Source of the DNA: Paenibacillus thalictri
GTDB lineage: Bacteria > Bacillota > Bacilli > Paenibacillales > NBRC-103111
Direction of reading: 5' to 3'
DNA: 60,525 nucleotides
Assembly (NCBI RefSeq): GCF_004307995.1
Contig: NZ_SIRE01000042.1
Location: forward strand, 1-60,525
The position numbers were made by a program, and so were the translations under genes. Position 1 is the first letter of the stretch; every line of letters begins with the position of its first letter. The notes below the pieces were generated by a model. That model worked only from the letters and a program-made list of their open reading frames with translations. It ran no database searches and had not been told where the DNA came from. Positions 1-8,394 of the stretch are shown here, piece by piece.

Positions 1-50
1 GCGCGGCAACGTGTGCAGCTGACGAATACTAATCGGTCGAGGGCTTAACC
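1..50 (+). rRNA. 23S rRNA, 3' end (partial)
   Basis: The first 50 bases match the conserved 3' terminus of bacterial 23S rRNA (the segment ending in CTAATCGGTCGAGGGCTTAACC-like sequence). The gene enters from the left edge. The next 130 bases show no 5S rRNA landmarks, so 5S does not follow directly. They do contain ATCCAGTTTTCAGGGAG, the spacer motif that commonly borders rRNA genes in Bacillales, and then a terminator. The exact mature 3' end is inferred. Confidence 0.93.
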
Positions 51-179
51 AAAACATCCCAAGAAAGTGAAGATAAGCGTTGCAGCTTATTCCGAATACT
101 TTCTCGGGGCCCAAAGGACAAGAAGCATATGCTGAAGTTGTTTCGCATCCAGTTTTCAGGGAGTAATGCGATTAAATAA

Positions 180-208
180 AAGCAGCCGCTGCATAACGGC
201 TGCTTTTT
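180..208 (+). terminator. Rho-independent terminator of the upstream rRNA operon
   Basis: The stem AGCAGCCG pairs with CGGCTGCT (181-188 with 197-204) and is followed by a T run. It lies 130 bases after the 23S end and closes that operon. Confidence 0.85.
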
Positions 209-242
209 GGCGTGCACATAAGGATGACGGGCGGGATACAAA

Positions 243-283
243 ACAAGACACCTCCCGTTATTGAGCGTAACATGAGGTGTCTT
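243..283 (-). terminator. Terminator of the minus-strand membrane gene
   Basis: Perfect 10-bp arms AAGACACCTC and GAGGTGTCTT flank a 19-base loop. On the minus strand the hairpin is followed by TGTTTTG, whereas the plus strand has no T run, so it acts for the leftward gene. The stem begins inside the last codons of that gene. Confidence 0.6.
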
Positions 284-776
284 GCGCCGATATTTTAATT
301 AGGGCGGATTGGATATGCTTGCGAAATAAATAAAAGACAAGTATACGAGGCAAAGCCAGCCAAAGATGGGAAACTAGCAAGTACAGCATTGTTAAAGAAG
401 AAACCCAAGGATACAAGCAGGTGAGAAGGATCATCGGCACCCAAAATAGCTGTTGATGGAGTTTGGCCAGCTTATTTAACGAATAATAGTTGTCGGGTAT
501 GAGACAGACCCACGGCAAGCGCAGGTGAAGCGACCAGGCCTGCGGAGCGCGTTCTTCTTTCATGATAAACAGCAGCCGGATCACCCCGTAATGACTAGCG
601 GCAACGAAGGCAAAACAGGCAGGCAGCCGGACAGGATCCATACGAAACAAATCTGCGGCATACAATGCACCTAACAAGCCTATATAGACATATGTATACA
701 TCATCGGATAACGGAGTCTTTTGAGCAGCCTATAATTATAGATGGTAGCGTCTTTGTTTACTTGTTGTTCTCTCAC
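258..776 (-). CDS. Hypothetical polytopic membrane protein
   Basis: This 172-residue protein starts at GTG with a strong GGAGG ribosome site 6-7 bases upstream (complement of 783-787). I do not recognise a characterised family. Hydrophobic stretches near residues 27-44, 51-71 and 108-148 suggest about four membrane segments in two hairpins, with basic residues (RLLKRLRYP, FRKH) between them, so an inner-membrane protein is likely. It is one of only two leftward genes in the window, stands alone between the rRNA operon and gin, and carries its own terminator overlapping its stop codon. No catalytic motif is visible and the function is unknown. Confidence 0.7.
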   Translation of the reverse strand: MREQQVNKDATIYNYRLLKRLRYPMMYTYVYIGLLGALYAADLFRMDPVRLPACFAFVAASHYGVIRLLFIMKEERAPQAWSLHLRLPWVCLIPDNYYSLNKLAKLHQQLFWVPMILLTCLYPWVSSLTMLYLLVSHLWLALPRILVFYLFRKHIQSALIKISAQDTSCYAQ

Positions 777-968
777 AGCAGCCTCCAGAATGAGCTCTTG
801 TAGTGGGTGACTATCATTTTATCGGAAAAAGACAGCAAAAATATAAGCCTTTTTGCGTAACAGAAGCAGAAGCGGCGCATAAAATATAGCGCTATAATAA
901 AAGAGGATTCGTTTAAAAAACATAGAGTATGGGCATACTTGATAGAAAAAGGGTCAGGAGGGTAAGGC

Positions 969-1196
969 ATGGACGAAACGGAGAACATTCAGAAGGACAA
1001 TTGCACTTGTACTTGCATCATCTGCGGTGAAACGCGCAACGACGGGATTATGATTATAGATGAATTCATTTGCGACGGGTGCGAGGCGGAAATCGTTCGA
1101 ACCGACGTGAAAGATGCCAAGTATCCTTTTTTCATTCATCAATTGAAGCGCATATTATATAAAGGGAATATAAACGAGAAACATATAGATTTGTAA
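969..1196 (+). CDS. gin: Anti-sigma factor Gin (CsfB)
   Basis: This 75-residue protein has two paired-cysteine motifs, CIIC (16-19) and CDGC (35-38), that form the single zinc site of the Gin/CsfB family. A TD-containing segment and a basic C-terminal helix follow, as in the family. Gin binds and inhibits sigma-G in the forespore, and sigma-E in the mother cell, and so times the late sporulation programme. Its position directly ahead of yaaO and tmk is the same as csfB in B. subtilis, and length and motif spacing agree. A ribosome site AGGAGGG precedes the ATG. I could not fix a convincing sigma-F promoter upstream. Confidence 0.88.
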   Translation: MDETENIQKDNCTCTCIICGETRNDGIMIIDEFICDGCEAEIVRTDVKDAKYPFFIHQLKRILYKGNINEKHIDL

Positions 1197-1198
1197 TC

Positions 1199-1234
1199 AT
1201 AGGGCTTTCTTCATTGAAGAAGAAGCCCTTTTTG
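1199..1234 (+). terminator. Terminator after gin
   Basis: AGGGCTT-TCTTC pairs with GAAGAAGAAGCCCT around a short loop and is followed by TTTTT. It separates gin from yaaO. Confidence 0.8.
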
Positions 1235-1318
1235 CATATCAAGAAAGCGGCAGCGGTGTTGGTAGATCGCTTTGAAATAAGCTACAATGAAAGGATCAGT
1301 GCATTAAGGAGATAGGAA

Positions 1319-2794
1319 ATGGATGAAAACAGAGCCCCTTTATATGAAAAGTTAGCGGAGCATTCCCGCCGGCGGCCGTTAAGTTTCCATGTTCCCGGCC
1401 ATAAATCGGGACAAGGTTTGGATGAACGGGCAGAGGATCATTATGCATCGGTCATGGCAATCGATTTAACGGAAATAACCGGTCTGGATGATTTGCATCA
1501 GCCCGAGGAAGCGATAGATGAAGCCCAGAAGTTAGCGGCGCAGTGTTTTGGGGCGGAGATGACTTTTTTTCTGGTGAATGGAAGCACCGTAGGCAATCTC
1601 GCCATGCTGATGTCTTTGTGCGGCAAGGGGGATCTTGTGCTTGTGCAGCGGAATGTGCATAAATCGGTCATTCATGCGCTGATGTTGGCCGAAGCCAGAG
1701 CTGTTTTTATAACGCCGCAGATGGACGAACTAACGGGCCTGGCAACCGGCGTGTCCGCCGGGGATGCGGAACGGGCGTTAAGAGCTTATCCGGAAGCCAA
1801 AGGGCTGCTCATTACCAACCCCAACTATTACGGAATGGGAGTGCGTGTGAGCGAGTTGGCCGAGCTGGCCCATCAATATGGGAAACCGCTGCTGGTTGAC
1901 GAAGCGCATGGCGCCCATTACGGATTTCATCCCGGTGTGCCGCCATCGGCATTGTCTGAAGGGGCGGACGTTGTCGTCCAATCGACTCATAAAATGCTGA
2001 CCTCGATGACGATGAGCGCGATGCTTCACGTTCAGGGTCCTCGAATCGACAGGACGGGACTGCGCCGTTATTTATCGATGCTGCAAAGCTCCAGTCCGTC
2101 TTATCCGCTGATGGCGAGCCTGGATCTGGCCAGGAGGCAGATGGCGACCCAGGGGGAGCAAATCATTGATCAGGCATTGCAGCATATCCGCTGGTTTACC
2201 GGGCAAATGAGCAAACTGCCAAGTTTTCGGGCCATTGGCGAAGGAATGTTTTCCGCTGCTGTACATACGAAGGATCCATTTAAAGTGGCGATCGAGGATC
2301 TTACCGGCACATTAAATGGTTACAAGCTGCAAGAGCGCTTGGAGGCACGGGACTGTTTCTGCGAAATGGCGGACCCCAGGCATGTGCTGCTGGTGTTTGG
2401 ATTAGGTTCACATAAACGGGATGCGGAGAAGCTGTTTCAAGTTTTTTGCGAGATTAATGCCGAATTGAGATTGGATAAGAAGGAACTTATGCCAAAGACA
2501 ACGAATATATATAAATTAACCCCGCAAATGTCGATTTCCGCCCCTGTTTCCTTTAGTCACTCAGCGGCCAGACGATCCGGTCCGACCGTTCGAGTGCCGA
2601 TAGATGAAGCCGTGCAGCGCTTCGCGGCAGAGCTGATAATTCCGTATCCGCCAGGCATTCCGATCTTGTATCCGGGAGAACAAATTACTCCCGAAACAGC
2701 TGAATATTTGGGTTCGCTTACGCGAGCAGGAGCTAAATTTCACGGGAATGCCCCGGATGAACGCTGTACAATCGCGGTATTTGCACAATGTTAG
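1319..2794 (+). CDS. yaaO: Orn/Lys/Arg decarboxylase family PLP enzyme
   Basis: This 491-residue fold-type I PLP decarboxylase is of the short bacterial kind. SFHVPGHKSG lies near residue 22, DEAHGAHYGFHPG near 190-205, and the Schiff-base lysine is K225 in QSTHKM. The family decarboxylates basic amino acids to polyamines or their precursors. YaaO of B. subtilis occupies the same position, but its substrate is not firmly known, so I leave the substrate open. AAGGAGATAGG precedes the ATG. The gene ends well before the true tmk start, although an upstream in-frame tmk extension would overlap it. Confidence 0.9.
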   Translation: MDENRAPLYEKLAEHSRRRPLSFHVPGHKSGQGLDERAEDHYASVMAIDLTEITGLDDLHQPEEAIDEAQKLAAQCFGAEMTFFLVNGSTVGNLAMLMSLCGKGDLVLVQRNVHKSVIHALMLAEARAVFITPQMDELTGLATGVSAGDAERALRAYPEAKGLLITNPNYYGMGVRVSELAELAHQYGKPLLVDEAHGAHYGFHPGVPPSALSEGADVVVQSTHKMLTSMTMSAMLHVQGPRIDRTGLRRYLSMLQSSSPSYPLMASLDLARRQMATQGEQIIDQALQHIRWFTGQMSKLPSFRAIGEGMFSAAVHTKDPFKVAIEDLTGTLNGYKLQERLEARDCFCEMADPRHVLLVFGLGSHKRDAEKLFQVFCEINAELRLDKKELMPKTTNIYKLTPQMSISAPVSFSHSAARRSGPTVRVPIDEAVQRFAAELIIPYPPGIPILYPGEQITPETAEYLGSLTRAGAKFHGNAPDERCTIAVFAQC

Positions 2795-2838
2795 CTATAA
2801 AACGCACAATCAACATAGAAGGAATGCAGGAGGATCCA

Positions 2839-3483
2839 GTGAAAGGACTATTCATAACATTCGAGGGACCGGACGGCGCCGGTAAAACGACGCAGCTGAA
2901 ACGGCTTGCCGCCAAGCTTCAGGAGACGGGACGAGATGTGATCGTCACCAGAGAACCCGGCGGCACATCGATCAGCGACCAAATCCGCGAGGTCTTATTG
3001 TCCCCGGATAACAAGAAAATGACGGACCAGGCCGAAGTGCTGCTTTATGCGGCATCGCGAGCCCAGCATGTGCATGAATTGATTATCCCGTCTTTGGCTC
3101 AAGGCAAAATCGTATTGTGCGACCGCTTTATCGATGCCAGTATGGCTTATCAAGCTTATGGACTAGGGATTGACGAACAATTCGTTCGTTCAGTCAATCA
3201 TTATGCGAGCTCGGGTCTTCAGCCGAACCGTACGTACTTGCTGGATGTGCCCATTGAAGTAAGTCTTGCAAGATTAAGCCATAGACAAAGTACAGTGACG
3301 GGCAGCGAGTTGGATCGCATCGAGCAGAAACCGGCTGACTATCACCGTAAGGTAAGAGAAGGATTTGTCCGAATTTCCGAACAAAACCGCGAACGCGTTT
3401 GTTGGGTGAATGCAAGCAGAGGCGAGGAAGAAATTGCCGGGGACATTTGGAGTGATTGTAACCGTTTGCTGAATCATTTTTAA
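2839..3483 (+). CDS. tmk: Thymidylate kinase
   Basis: dTMP kinase (214 residues) phosphorylates dTMP to dTDP for DNA synthesis. The P-loop FEGPDGAGKTTQ is near residue 7, TREPGGT near 36, and DRFIDASMAYQ is the usual DR(Y/F) segment. I place the start at GTG 2839, not at the in-frame ATG 2788, because CAGGAGG lies six bases before the GTG and family members begin almost directly with the P-loop strand. The neighbours darA, yaaR and holB follow on the same strand without a terminator, so this heads a likely operon. Confidence 0.95.
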   Translation: MKGLFITFEGPDGAGKTTQLKRLAAKLQETGRDVIVTREPGGTSISDQIREVLLSPDNKKMTDQAEVLLYAASRAQHVHELIIPSLAQGKIVLCDRFIDASMAYQAYGLGIDEQFVRSVNHYASSGLQPNRTYLLDVPIEVSLARLSHRQSTVTGSELDRIEQKPADYHRKVREGFVRISEQNRERVCWVNASRGEEEIAGDIWSDCNRLLNHF

Positions 3484-3518
3484 TCCGAAAACAGGTATAA
3501 TGAAGGAGGCGTAAAACC

Positions 3519-3848
3519 ATGAAATTAGTGATTGCCATTGTACAGGACAAAGACAGCAATCGATTATCCAATTCCTTGATTAAAGAAGGATTCCGCGCAA
3601 CGAAGTTAGCCAGTACGGGTGGGTTTCTAAGAGCAGGCAACACGACGTTTATGATCGGTGTGGAGGATGAGCGTGTCGGCGAGGTCATGCAAATCATTAA
3701 AGCAAACTGCAAAATCAGGGAGCAGATGGTCACGCCGGTTTCCCCTATGGGAGGAACGACCGACTCTTACATTCCGTTCCCTGTCGAAGTGCAGGTTGGC
3801 GGAGCGGCAGTATTTGTCGTACCTGTAGAACGATTTGAACACTTTTAA
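3519..3848 (+). CDS. darA: PII-like cyclic-di-AMP receptor DarA (PstA/YaaQ)
   Basis: This 109-residue PII-like protein begins MKLVIAIVQDKD and carries the long B-loop region rich in Gly/Thr typical of DarA. Trimers bind c-di-AMP at subunit interfaces; the downstream target is not settled in any species. It has the same place as yaaQ in B. subtilis, between tmk and yaaR. GAAGGAGGCG precedes the ATG. The window also holds a c-di-AMP riboswitch at 11355, so two independent c-di-AMP readouts lie within 8 kb. Confidence 0.93.
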   Translation: MKLVIAIVQDKDSNRLSNSLIKEGFRATKLASTGGFLRAGNTTFMIGVEDERVGEVMQIIKANCKIREQMVTPVSPMGGTTDSYIPFPVEVQVGGAAVFVVPVERFEHF

Positions 3849-3884
3849 CATGTTGCTCATGAAACCGGAGGAGAGTGGACCGAA

Positions 3885-4331
3885 GTGAAGATCAATCCGG
3901 GTTGGCGCCCTTTTGGCAAAGAAGTCAAGATGGCTGAAAACAACTCTTCTCCGCAGCTGCAGCCTAAGACGTTTTCCGATATGATGCAGCATCACGATGA
4001 AAAAGCGTCTCAGGAGCAGCTGCAAAAGATGCTGCAGCAAATTCAAACGCAAGCGGATCGGCTTAGTAAATCGATGACCGTTCGCGAATTGCGTCAATAT
4101 AAAATGCTCGTTAAGCAGTTTCTGGAGGAAACCGTACGCCGCGGCGTTCATCTGAAGGAAACGCGGGGCTGGGACCGCCGAGGACGCGGCAAGAGATACA
4201 AAATTTTGGACGAAATCGATAAAGAACTGCTAGGTCTGGCTGACGACATGTTGGAGAGCGAGCAGGGGAGAATCGATATATTGTATAAAATCGGCGAAAT
4301 TCGCGGCATGCTGATTAATTACGCATTTTAA
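3885..4331 (+). CDS. yaaR: YaaR family protein (DUF327)
   Basis: This 148-residue protein is mainly helical and charged. The first 40 residues are Gln/Ser/Pro-rich and probably disordered. It then runs through a conserved YKMLVKQFLEE-type core to a C-terminal segment ending RGMLINYAF, as in YaaR proteins of Firmicutes. GTG 3885 is used because GGAGGAG lies about 11 bases upstream. No biochemical role is established for the family. Its fixed place between darA and holB suggests a link to c-di-AMP or replication, but that is inference only. Confidence 0.85.
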   Translation: MKINPGWRPFGKEVKMAENNSSPQLQPKTFSDMMQHHDEKASQEQLQKMLQQIQTQADRLSKSMTVRELRQYKMLVKQFLEETVRRGVHLKETRGWDRRGRGKRYKILDEIDKELLGLADDMLESEQGRIDILYKIGEIRGMLINYAF

Positions 4332-4345
4332 ACGGAGCGTACATC

Positions 4346-5323
4346 ATGTCATTTCAATCCATCCGCGGCCAAAACCGTGTGAAACGCATATTGCAAAACA
4401 GTTTGCTGAACAATAGCGTATCCCACGCTTATATATTCAGCGGTCCAGCAGGCACCGGCCGCAAAGCGATGGCGCTTGCGCTAGCTCAGGCGATCTATTG
4501 CAAAGTGCTGCCTGACGACGCTTGCGGCGTCTGTTTGGATTGCCGGAAAGTGCTGCATCGCAACCATCCGGATTTGCTTTTTATCGAACCCGACGGGTCT
4601 TCCATTAAGATTGACCAGATCCGCGGATTGCAAAAAGAATTCGCCTACCGTTCCACCGTGTCGGGAACAAAGATCTATATTGTGGACGAAGCAGATAAAA
4701 TGACCGTGCAAGCTGCAAACAGCTTGCTTAAATTTTTGGAAGAGCCTGCTTTTAGCGTTGTCGCTATACTCATTACGGAGAACGGACATGCGCTGCTGCC
4801 CACCATTCAATCGCGGTCGCAGTGGATTTCCTTTACCCCGATGAGCCGCAAGGAAATGACGGAGCTGCTGCTGGAGGAAGGACATTCCCCTGCGCTTGTT
4901 CATTGCGCCGTTCATTTGACGGCCGGAGTGGATGCGGCGCGGGAGCTAATACAAGGAAATGGGTTTGCAGAAATCCGGAGCTTAGGTGTACAATTAGCAA
5001 AGGATAGTCTAACCCGTCTGCCTACGGCGATGTTGACCGTACAGCAAAAGCTGGGCAAATCGGAGCTTTCGGAGCAGCTGCCGCTGCTGCTTGATTTGCT
5101 TATATTGTGGCTTAAGGACATGGTTCAGATTCATCTGGGAAATAAAAATAATCTCGTCTATATAGATCAGCTCGATTGGATGAGCGGACAAGCCCTATCG
5201 AAAGAATTATCGCATTGGGTCTCCGGTATGGACCGGGCGGTAGAGCTTCAAAAGCGGCTGCGTTATCATGCCAATCCGCAGCTGGTGCTCGAAAATATGC
5301 TTTTGCAGCTAAGGGGGGTGTAA
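4346..5323 (+). CDS. holB: DNA polymerase III subunit delta'
   Basis: This 325-residue clamp-loader subunit has an AAA+ fold. SHAYIFSGPAGTGRKAMA (near residue 27) is the P-loop relic of delta', and the cysteine cluster C-x8-C-x2-C-x2-C near residues 52-66 is the zinc module. IYIVDEADKMT and the SLLKFLEEP segment follow. The Walker lysine context is degenerate (GRK), consistent with delta' not hydrolysing ATP. With tau and delta it opens and loads the sliding clamp. The stop codon lies two bases before the TTG of ricT. Confidence 0.93.
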   Translation: MSFQSIRGQNRVKRILQNSLLNNSVSHAYIFSGPAGTGRKAMALALAQAIYCKVLPDDACGVCLDCRKVLHRNHPDLLFIEPDGSSIKIDQIRGLQKEFAYRSTVSGTKIYIVDEADKMTVQAANSLLKFLEEPAFSVVAILITENGHALLPTIQSRSQWISFTPMSRKEMTELLLEEGHSPALVHCAVHLTAGVDAARELIQGNGFAEIRSLGVQLAKDSLTRLPTAMLTVQQKLGKSELSEQLPLLLDLLILWLKDMVQIHLGNKNNLVYIDQLDWMSGQALSKELSHWVSGMDRAVELQKRLRYHANPQLVLENMLLQLRGV

Positions 5324-5325
5324 GG

Positions 5326-6126
5326 TTGTATTCCGTCGTTGGTGTCCGATTTAAGAAGGCAGGCAAAGTGTATTACTTTGATCCTAGCGATCTGCCTGTA
5401 GAAAGAGACAACTCTGTCATTGTAGAGACGGCAAGAGGCATAGAATACGGCAAGGTGGTCATCGGCAAAAAGAATGTGCAAGATGACGATGTGGTGCTCC
5501 CTCTAAAAAAGGTTATCCGTATTGCCGATCATCTTGACGCCAAGCTTGTGGAAGACAATAAATCTGCGGCGAAAGAAGCTTTCGCCACATGCCAGAACAA
5601 AATTAAGGACCATCAGTTAAAAATGAAGCTGGTGGACGTTGAATATACATTTGATCGGAATAAGATCATTTTTTATTTTACCGCTGAAGGACGCGTCGAC
5701 TTCCGGGAACTGGTCAAGGATTTGGCAAGCATCTTCCGCACACGCATTGAATTGCGTCAAATCGGCGTGCGCGATGAAGCCAAAATGCTTGGCGGGATTG
5801 GTCCATGCGGGCGGATATTATGCTGCTCTTCGTTTTTGGGCGATTTCGAGCCGGTGTCGATCAAGATGGCGAAGGACCAGAATCTTTCATTAAATCCAAC
5901 GAAAATATCCGGACTTTGCGGCCGGTTGATGTGCTGTTTGAAATACGAGCACGATAATTACGAAAGCGCTAAGGATGACGTTCCGCGTGTGGGTCGTGAA
6001 GTGATTACCTCATACGGCAACGGAAGAGTAGTAGCATTAAATATGAGTGAGCGAACGGCCAAAGTACAGCTCTTTGATCTCAGCAAGGTGATGGATTTGC
6101 CTTTTGACGATGTGGTAGAGCAGTAA
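5326..6126 (+). CDS. ricT: PSP1-domain protein RicT (YaaT)
   Basis: This 266-residue PSP1-family protein begins with YSVVGVRFKKAGK after a TTG start at 5326. The alternative upstream ATG (5176) would run through holB, while AAGGGGGGTG sits just before the TTG. Conserved cysteines occur in GGIGPCGRILCC and LCGRLMCC (about residues 160-205). In B. subtilis, RicA-RicF-RicT form a Fe-S-containing complex that works with RNase Y in mRNA maturation and promotes sporulation, competence and biofilm formation. ricA and ricF are not in this window. Confidence 0.92.
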   Translation: MYSVVGVRFKKAGKVYYFDPSDLPVERDNSVIVETARGIEYGKVVIGKKNVQDDDVVLPLKKVIRIADHLDAKLVEDNKSAAKEAFATCQNKIKDHQLKMKLVDVEYTFDRNKIIFYFTAEGRVDFRELVKDLASIFRTRIELRQIGVRDEAKMLGGIGPCGRILCCSSFLGDFEPVSIKMAKDQNLSLNPTKISGLCGRLMCCLKYEHDNYESAKDDVPRVGREVITSYGNGRVVALNMSERTAKVQLFDLSKVMDLPFDDVVEQ

Positions 6127-6160
6127 GAAGCCGGGCGCGGCAAACGAGGCAGGTGACAGA

Positions 6161-6502
6161 GTGGATAAGCGGGATGTCGTTGTGCAAATTCAGACTATGG
6201 AAGAGCAAGTCGGCACCATGCTTGCCGAATTAGGCGAGCTGAGGTCGAAAGTAGTAGAGCTGCTGGAAGAAAATAAACGGCTATCGATTGAAAATCAACA
6301 GCTGAGAAAGCTGCTTAAAAATGACGCCCCGCCGCCGCAGGATGGCCACTCTGTGGAACCGACGCCCGTATCGGCCACAGGGGAAGGTTACGACAACCTG
6401 GCACGGTTATACCACGAAGGCTTCCATATTTGCAACGTATACTACGGCCATTTGCGAACCGAGGGAGATTGCTTGTTTTGCTTGTCATTTTTTCATAAAT
6501 AA
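6161..6502 (+). CDS. yabA: Replication initiation control protein YabA
   Basis: This 113-residue protein has an N-terminal coiled coil (about residues 5-55, heptad Leu/Ile/Val with Glu/Lys) and a C-terminal zinc domain with H(x)3HxC...CLFC. This is the layout of YabA, which bridges DnaA and the sliding clamp DnaN and prevents over-initiation. A Pro-rich linker joins the two parts. The start is GTG 6161 behind AGGCAGGTGA. Placement after ricT and before yabB matches B. subtilis. Confidence 0.92.
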   Translation: MDKRDVVVQIQTMEEQVGTMLAELGELRSKVVELLEENKRLSIENQQLRKLLKNDAPPPQDGHSVEPTPVSATGEGYDNLARLYHEGFHICNVYYGHLRTEGDCLFCLSFFHK

Positions 6503-6507
6503 TGCAA

Positions 6508-6541
6508 AAGACCGTGGTGGCATTTGCCCTGCGGTTTTTTT
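6508..6541 (+). terminator. Terminator after yabA
   Basis: ACCG...GGCA / TGCC...CGGT forms an interrupted stem followed by seven T residues. It would end or attenuate the tmk-yabA transcript before yabB. Confidence 0.6.
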
Positions 6542-6579
6542 GAGGAAAAACGAGAAACAAGAAATGAAAGGGAATTCGT

Positions 6580-7332
6580 ATGTCATCTGTACATTTACAT
6601 AACTCAGAGCGGCTCGACGACTTGCTCACACACAATTTGAAGATCATTCAAAGCGACGAAGTATTCAGCTTCTCATTGGACGCCGTGCTGCTCGCCCGCT
6701 TTTGTTCCGTCCCTGTCCGCGGCAAAATGATCGATTTGTGTACCGGCAACGGGGTGATCCCGCTGCTTCTGACAACCCGGACAAAAGCATCCATCACGGC
6801 GATCGAGATCCAGGAGCGGCTTGCCGATATGGCGAGGCGAAACGTCCAATTAAACGGCCTTGAGGATCGAGTACAGATTGTACACGGCGATATCAAAATT
6901 GCTCTCGATTTGTTCGGACACGGCGCGTTTGACGCCTTGACGGTTAATCCCCCGTACTTGCCGGTACCTAACGGAGAGCAAAACACAAACGAGCATTTTG
7001 CGGCCGCGCGGCATGAAATTTATTGCACCTTGGAGGACGTCATCCGAATCAGCAGCAGGCTTGTGAAAAGCGGGGGAAAGGTTGCTATGGTGCATCGGCC
7101 TTCCAGACTAGTGGACATCATGACCCTCATGCGGCAATATCGGCTGGAGCCCAAAAGGGTAAGGTTTGTGCATCCTCGCCAAGATGAAGAGGCCAACATG
7201 GTATTAATTGAAGCGCTGCGCGACGGCAAACCGGAGGTCAGGATGCTGCCCCCATTGATCGTATATACTAAAGGGATTGAATATAGTCAGGAATTGATGG
7301 ATGTCTATTATGGAGGCAAATCCAGCCTCTGA
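6580..7332 (+). CDS. yabB: tRNA1(Val) A37 N6-methyltransferase family (YabB/TrmN6)
   Basis: This 250-residue SAM-dependent methyltransferase has motif I DLCTGNGVIPLLL near residue 50 and the N6-adenine catalytic motif NPPYLP near 126. It is the same family as E. coli TrmN6, which methylates A37 of tRNA1(Val); the exact substrate here is inferred. A ribosome site AAAGGGAA precedes the ATG. In B. subtilis the GIY-YIG gene yazA lies between yabB and rsmI, but here rsmI follows directly after 59 bases. Confidence 0.88.
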   Translation: MSSVHLHNSERLDDLLTHNLKIIQSDEVFSFSLDAVLLARFCSVPVRGKMIDLCTGNGVIPLLLTTRTKASITAIEIQERLADMARRNVQLNGLEDRVQIVHGDIKIALDLFGHGAFDALTVNPPYLPVPNGEQNTNEHFAAARHEIYCTLEDVIRISSRLVKSGGKVAMVHRPSRLVDIMTLMRQYRLEPKRVRFVHPRQDEEANMVLIEALRDGKPEVRMLPPLIVYTKGIEYSQELMDVYYGGKSSL

Positions 7333-7391
7333 TCTGAACACGGGGTCAGAGGGCTATTAAGGAGAGCCGAAAGAAGAAAGGAGGATTCCGT

Positions 7392-8261
7392 TTGTTTGTA
7401 CAAAAGAGCTATCGAGATGAAACGTCTGGCAAGCTGTACCTTGTGGCCACGCCGATCGGCAATCTGGAAGACATGACTTTTCGCGCCGTGCGCACGTTAA
7501 AGGAAGTGAACTGGATCGCTGCGGAAGACACCAGGCAAACTAGAAAGCTGCTCACCCACTTTGATATTTCTACCCGGATGGTCAGCTATCACGAGCATAA
7601 CAAAGCGAGCAGCGGGCCGGAGCTGATCCGCCTGCTGTTATCCGGCGATTCCATCGCATTAGTCAGCGATGCGGGGACACCGGCCATCTCCGATCCGGGC
7701 TACGATCTGGTCTGCATGGCCATCGAGCGCCATATCGATGTTATTCCCATTCCCGGGGCCAACGCGGCGCTGTCCTCGCTTATTATTTCCGGTATGGCGA
7801 CGGACCGGTTTACGTTTGTCGGTTTTCTGCCGAGAGACCGGAAAAGCATACATAAAGAGCTGGAGCCTTTGGGCCAAGCCGCAGGTACGCTCATGTTTTA
7901 TGAATCTCCTCACCGCGTTCAGAAGACGCTGGGATATATGGCAGAGGTGTTCGGGGCGGATCGGCAGGTATGTCTTGTCCGTGAGCTGACGAAGCGGTAC
8001 GAGGAGGCGGTACGCGGCACCATACAGCAATGCCTTGACCATTTGCAGGAGCATGCGCCGCAGGGAGAGTACTGCATCATTGTTGCAGGCGCATCCACAG
8101 CGCCATCTCGGGACGATGAGAGCTGGTGGGCAACCTTGACGCCGGAAGAACATGTCGCTCATTATGAGACGGCAGACGTAACTCGCAAAGAGGCGATCAA
8201 GCTGGCGGCGGCCGATCGGGGAATGCCCAAACGAGATCTTTATAATTTGATTCACCAATAA
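7392..8261 (+). CDS. rsmI: 16S rRNA (cytidine1402-2'-O)-methyltransferase
   Basis: This 289-residue tetrapyrrole-methylase-fold enzyme carries LYLVATPIGNLEDMT near residue 16, AEDTRQTRKLL near 43, and the SAM-binding VSDAGTPAISDPG near 92. RsmI 2'-O-methylates C1402 in the 16S decoding centre. The start is TTG 7392 with AAAGGAGG eight bases upstream. The gene is convergent with abrB, whose terminator lies between the two stop codons. Confidence 0.93.
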   Translation: MFVQKSYRDETSGKLYLVATPIGNLEDMTFRAVRTLKEVNWIAAEDTRQTRKLLTHFDISTRMVSYHEHNKASSGPELIRLLLSGDSIALVSDAGTPAISDPGYDLVCMAIERHIDVIPIPGANAALSSLIISGMATDRFTFVGFLPRDRKSIHKELEPLGQAAGTLMFYESPHRVQKTLGYMAEVFGADRQVCLVRELTKRYEEAVRGTIQQCLDHLQEHAPQGEYCIIVAGASTAPSRDDESWWATLTPEEHVAHYETADVTRKEAIKLAAADRGMPKRDLYNLIHQ

Positions 8262-8275
8262 TTAAGAAGAAGTTC

Positions 8276-8328
8276 GGAAAAGAAAAAGAATCCCTGATTC
8301 TGTGGCGAAAGCCAAGGACCAGGGATTT
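8276..8328 (-). terminator. Terminator of abrB
   Basis: AATCCCTG and CAGGGATT arms pair across a 20-base interior. On the minus strand the stem is followed by CTTTTTCTTTTC, on the plus strand by a purine-rich tract, so it serves the leftward abrB transcript. Confidence 0.7.
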
Positions 8329-8394
8329 GAGGAGATATGAAAAAGGTTAGAATTACCGTAGTTGTGGTGCTAAGACTATTATAACCTATTTTTT

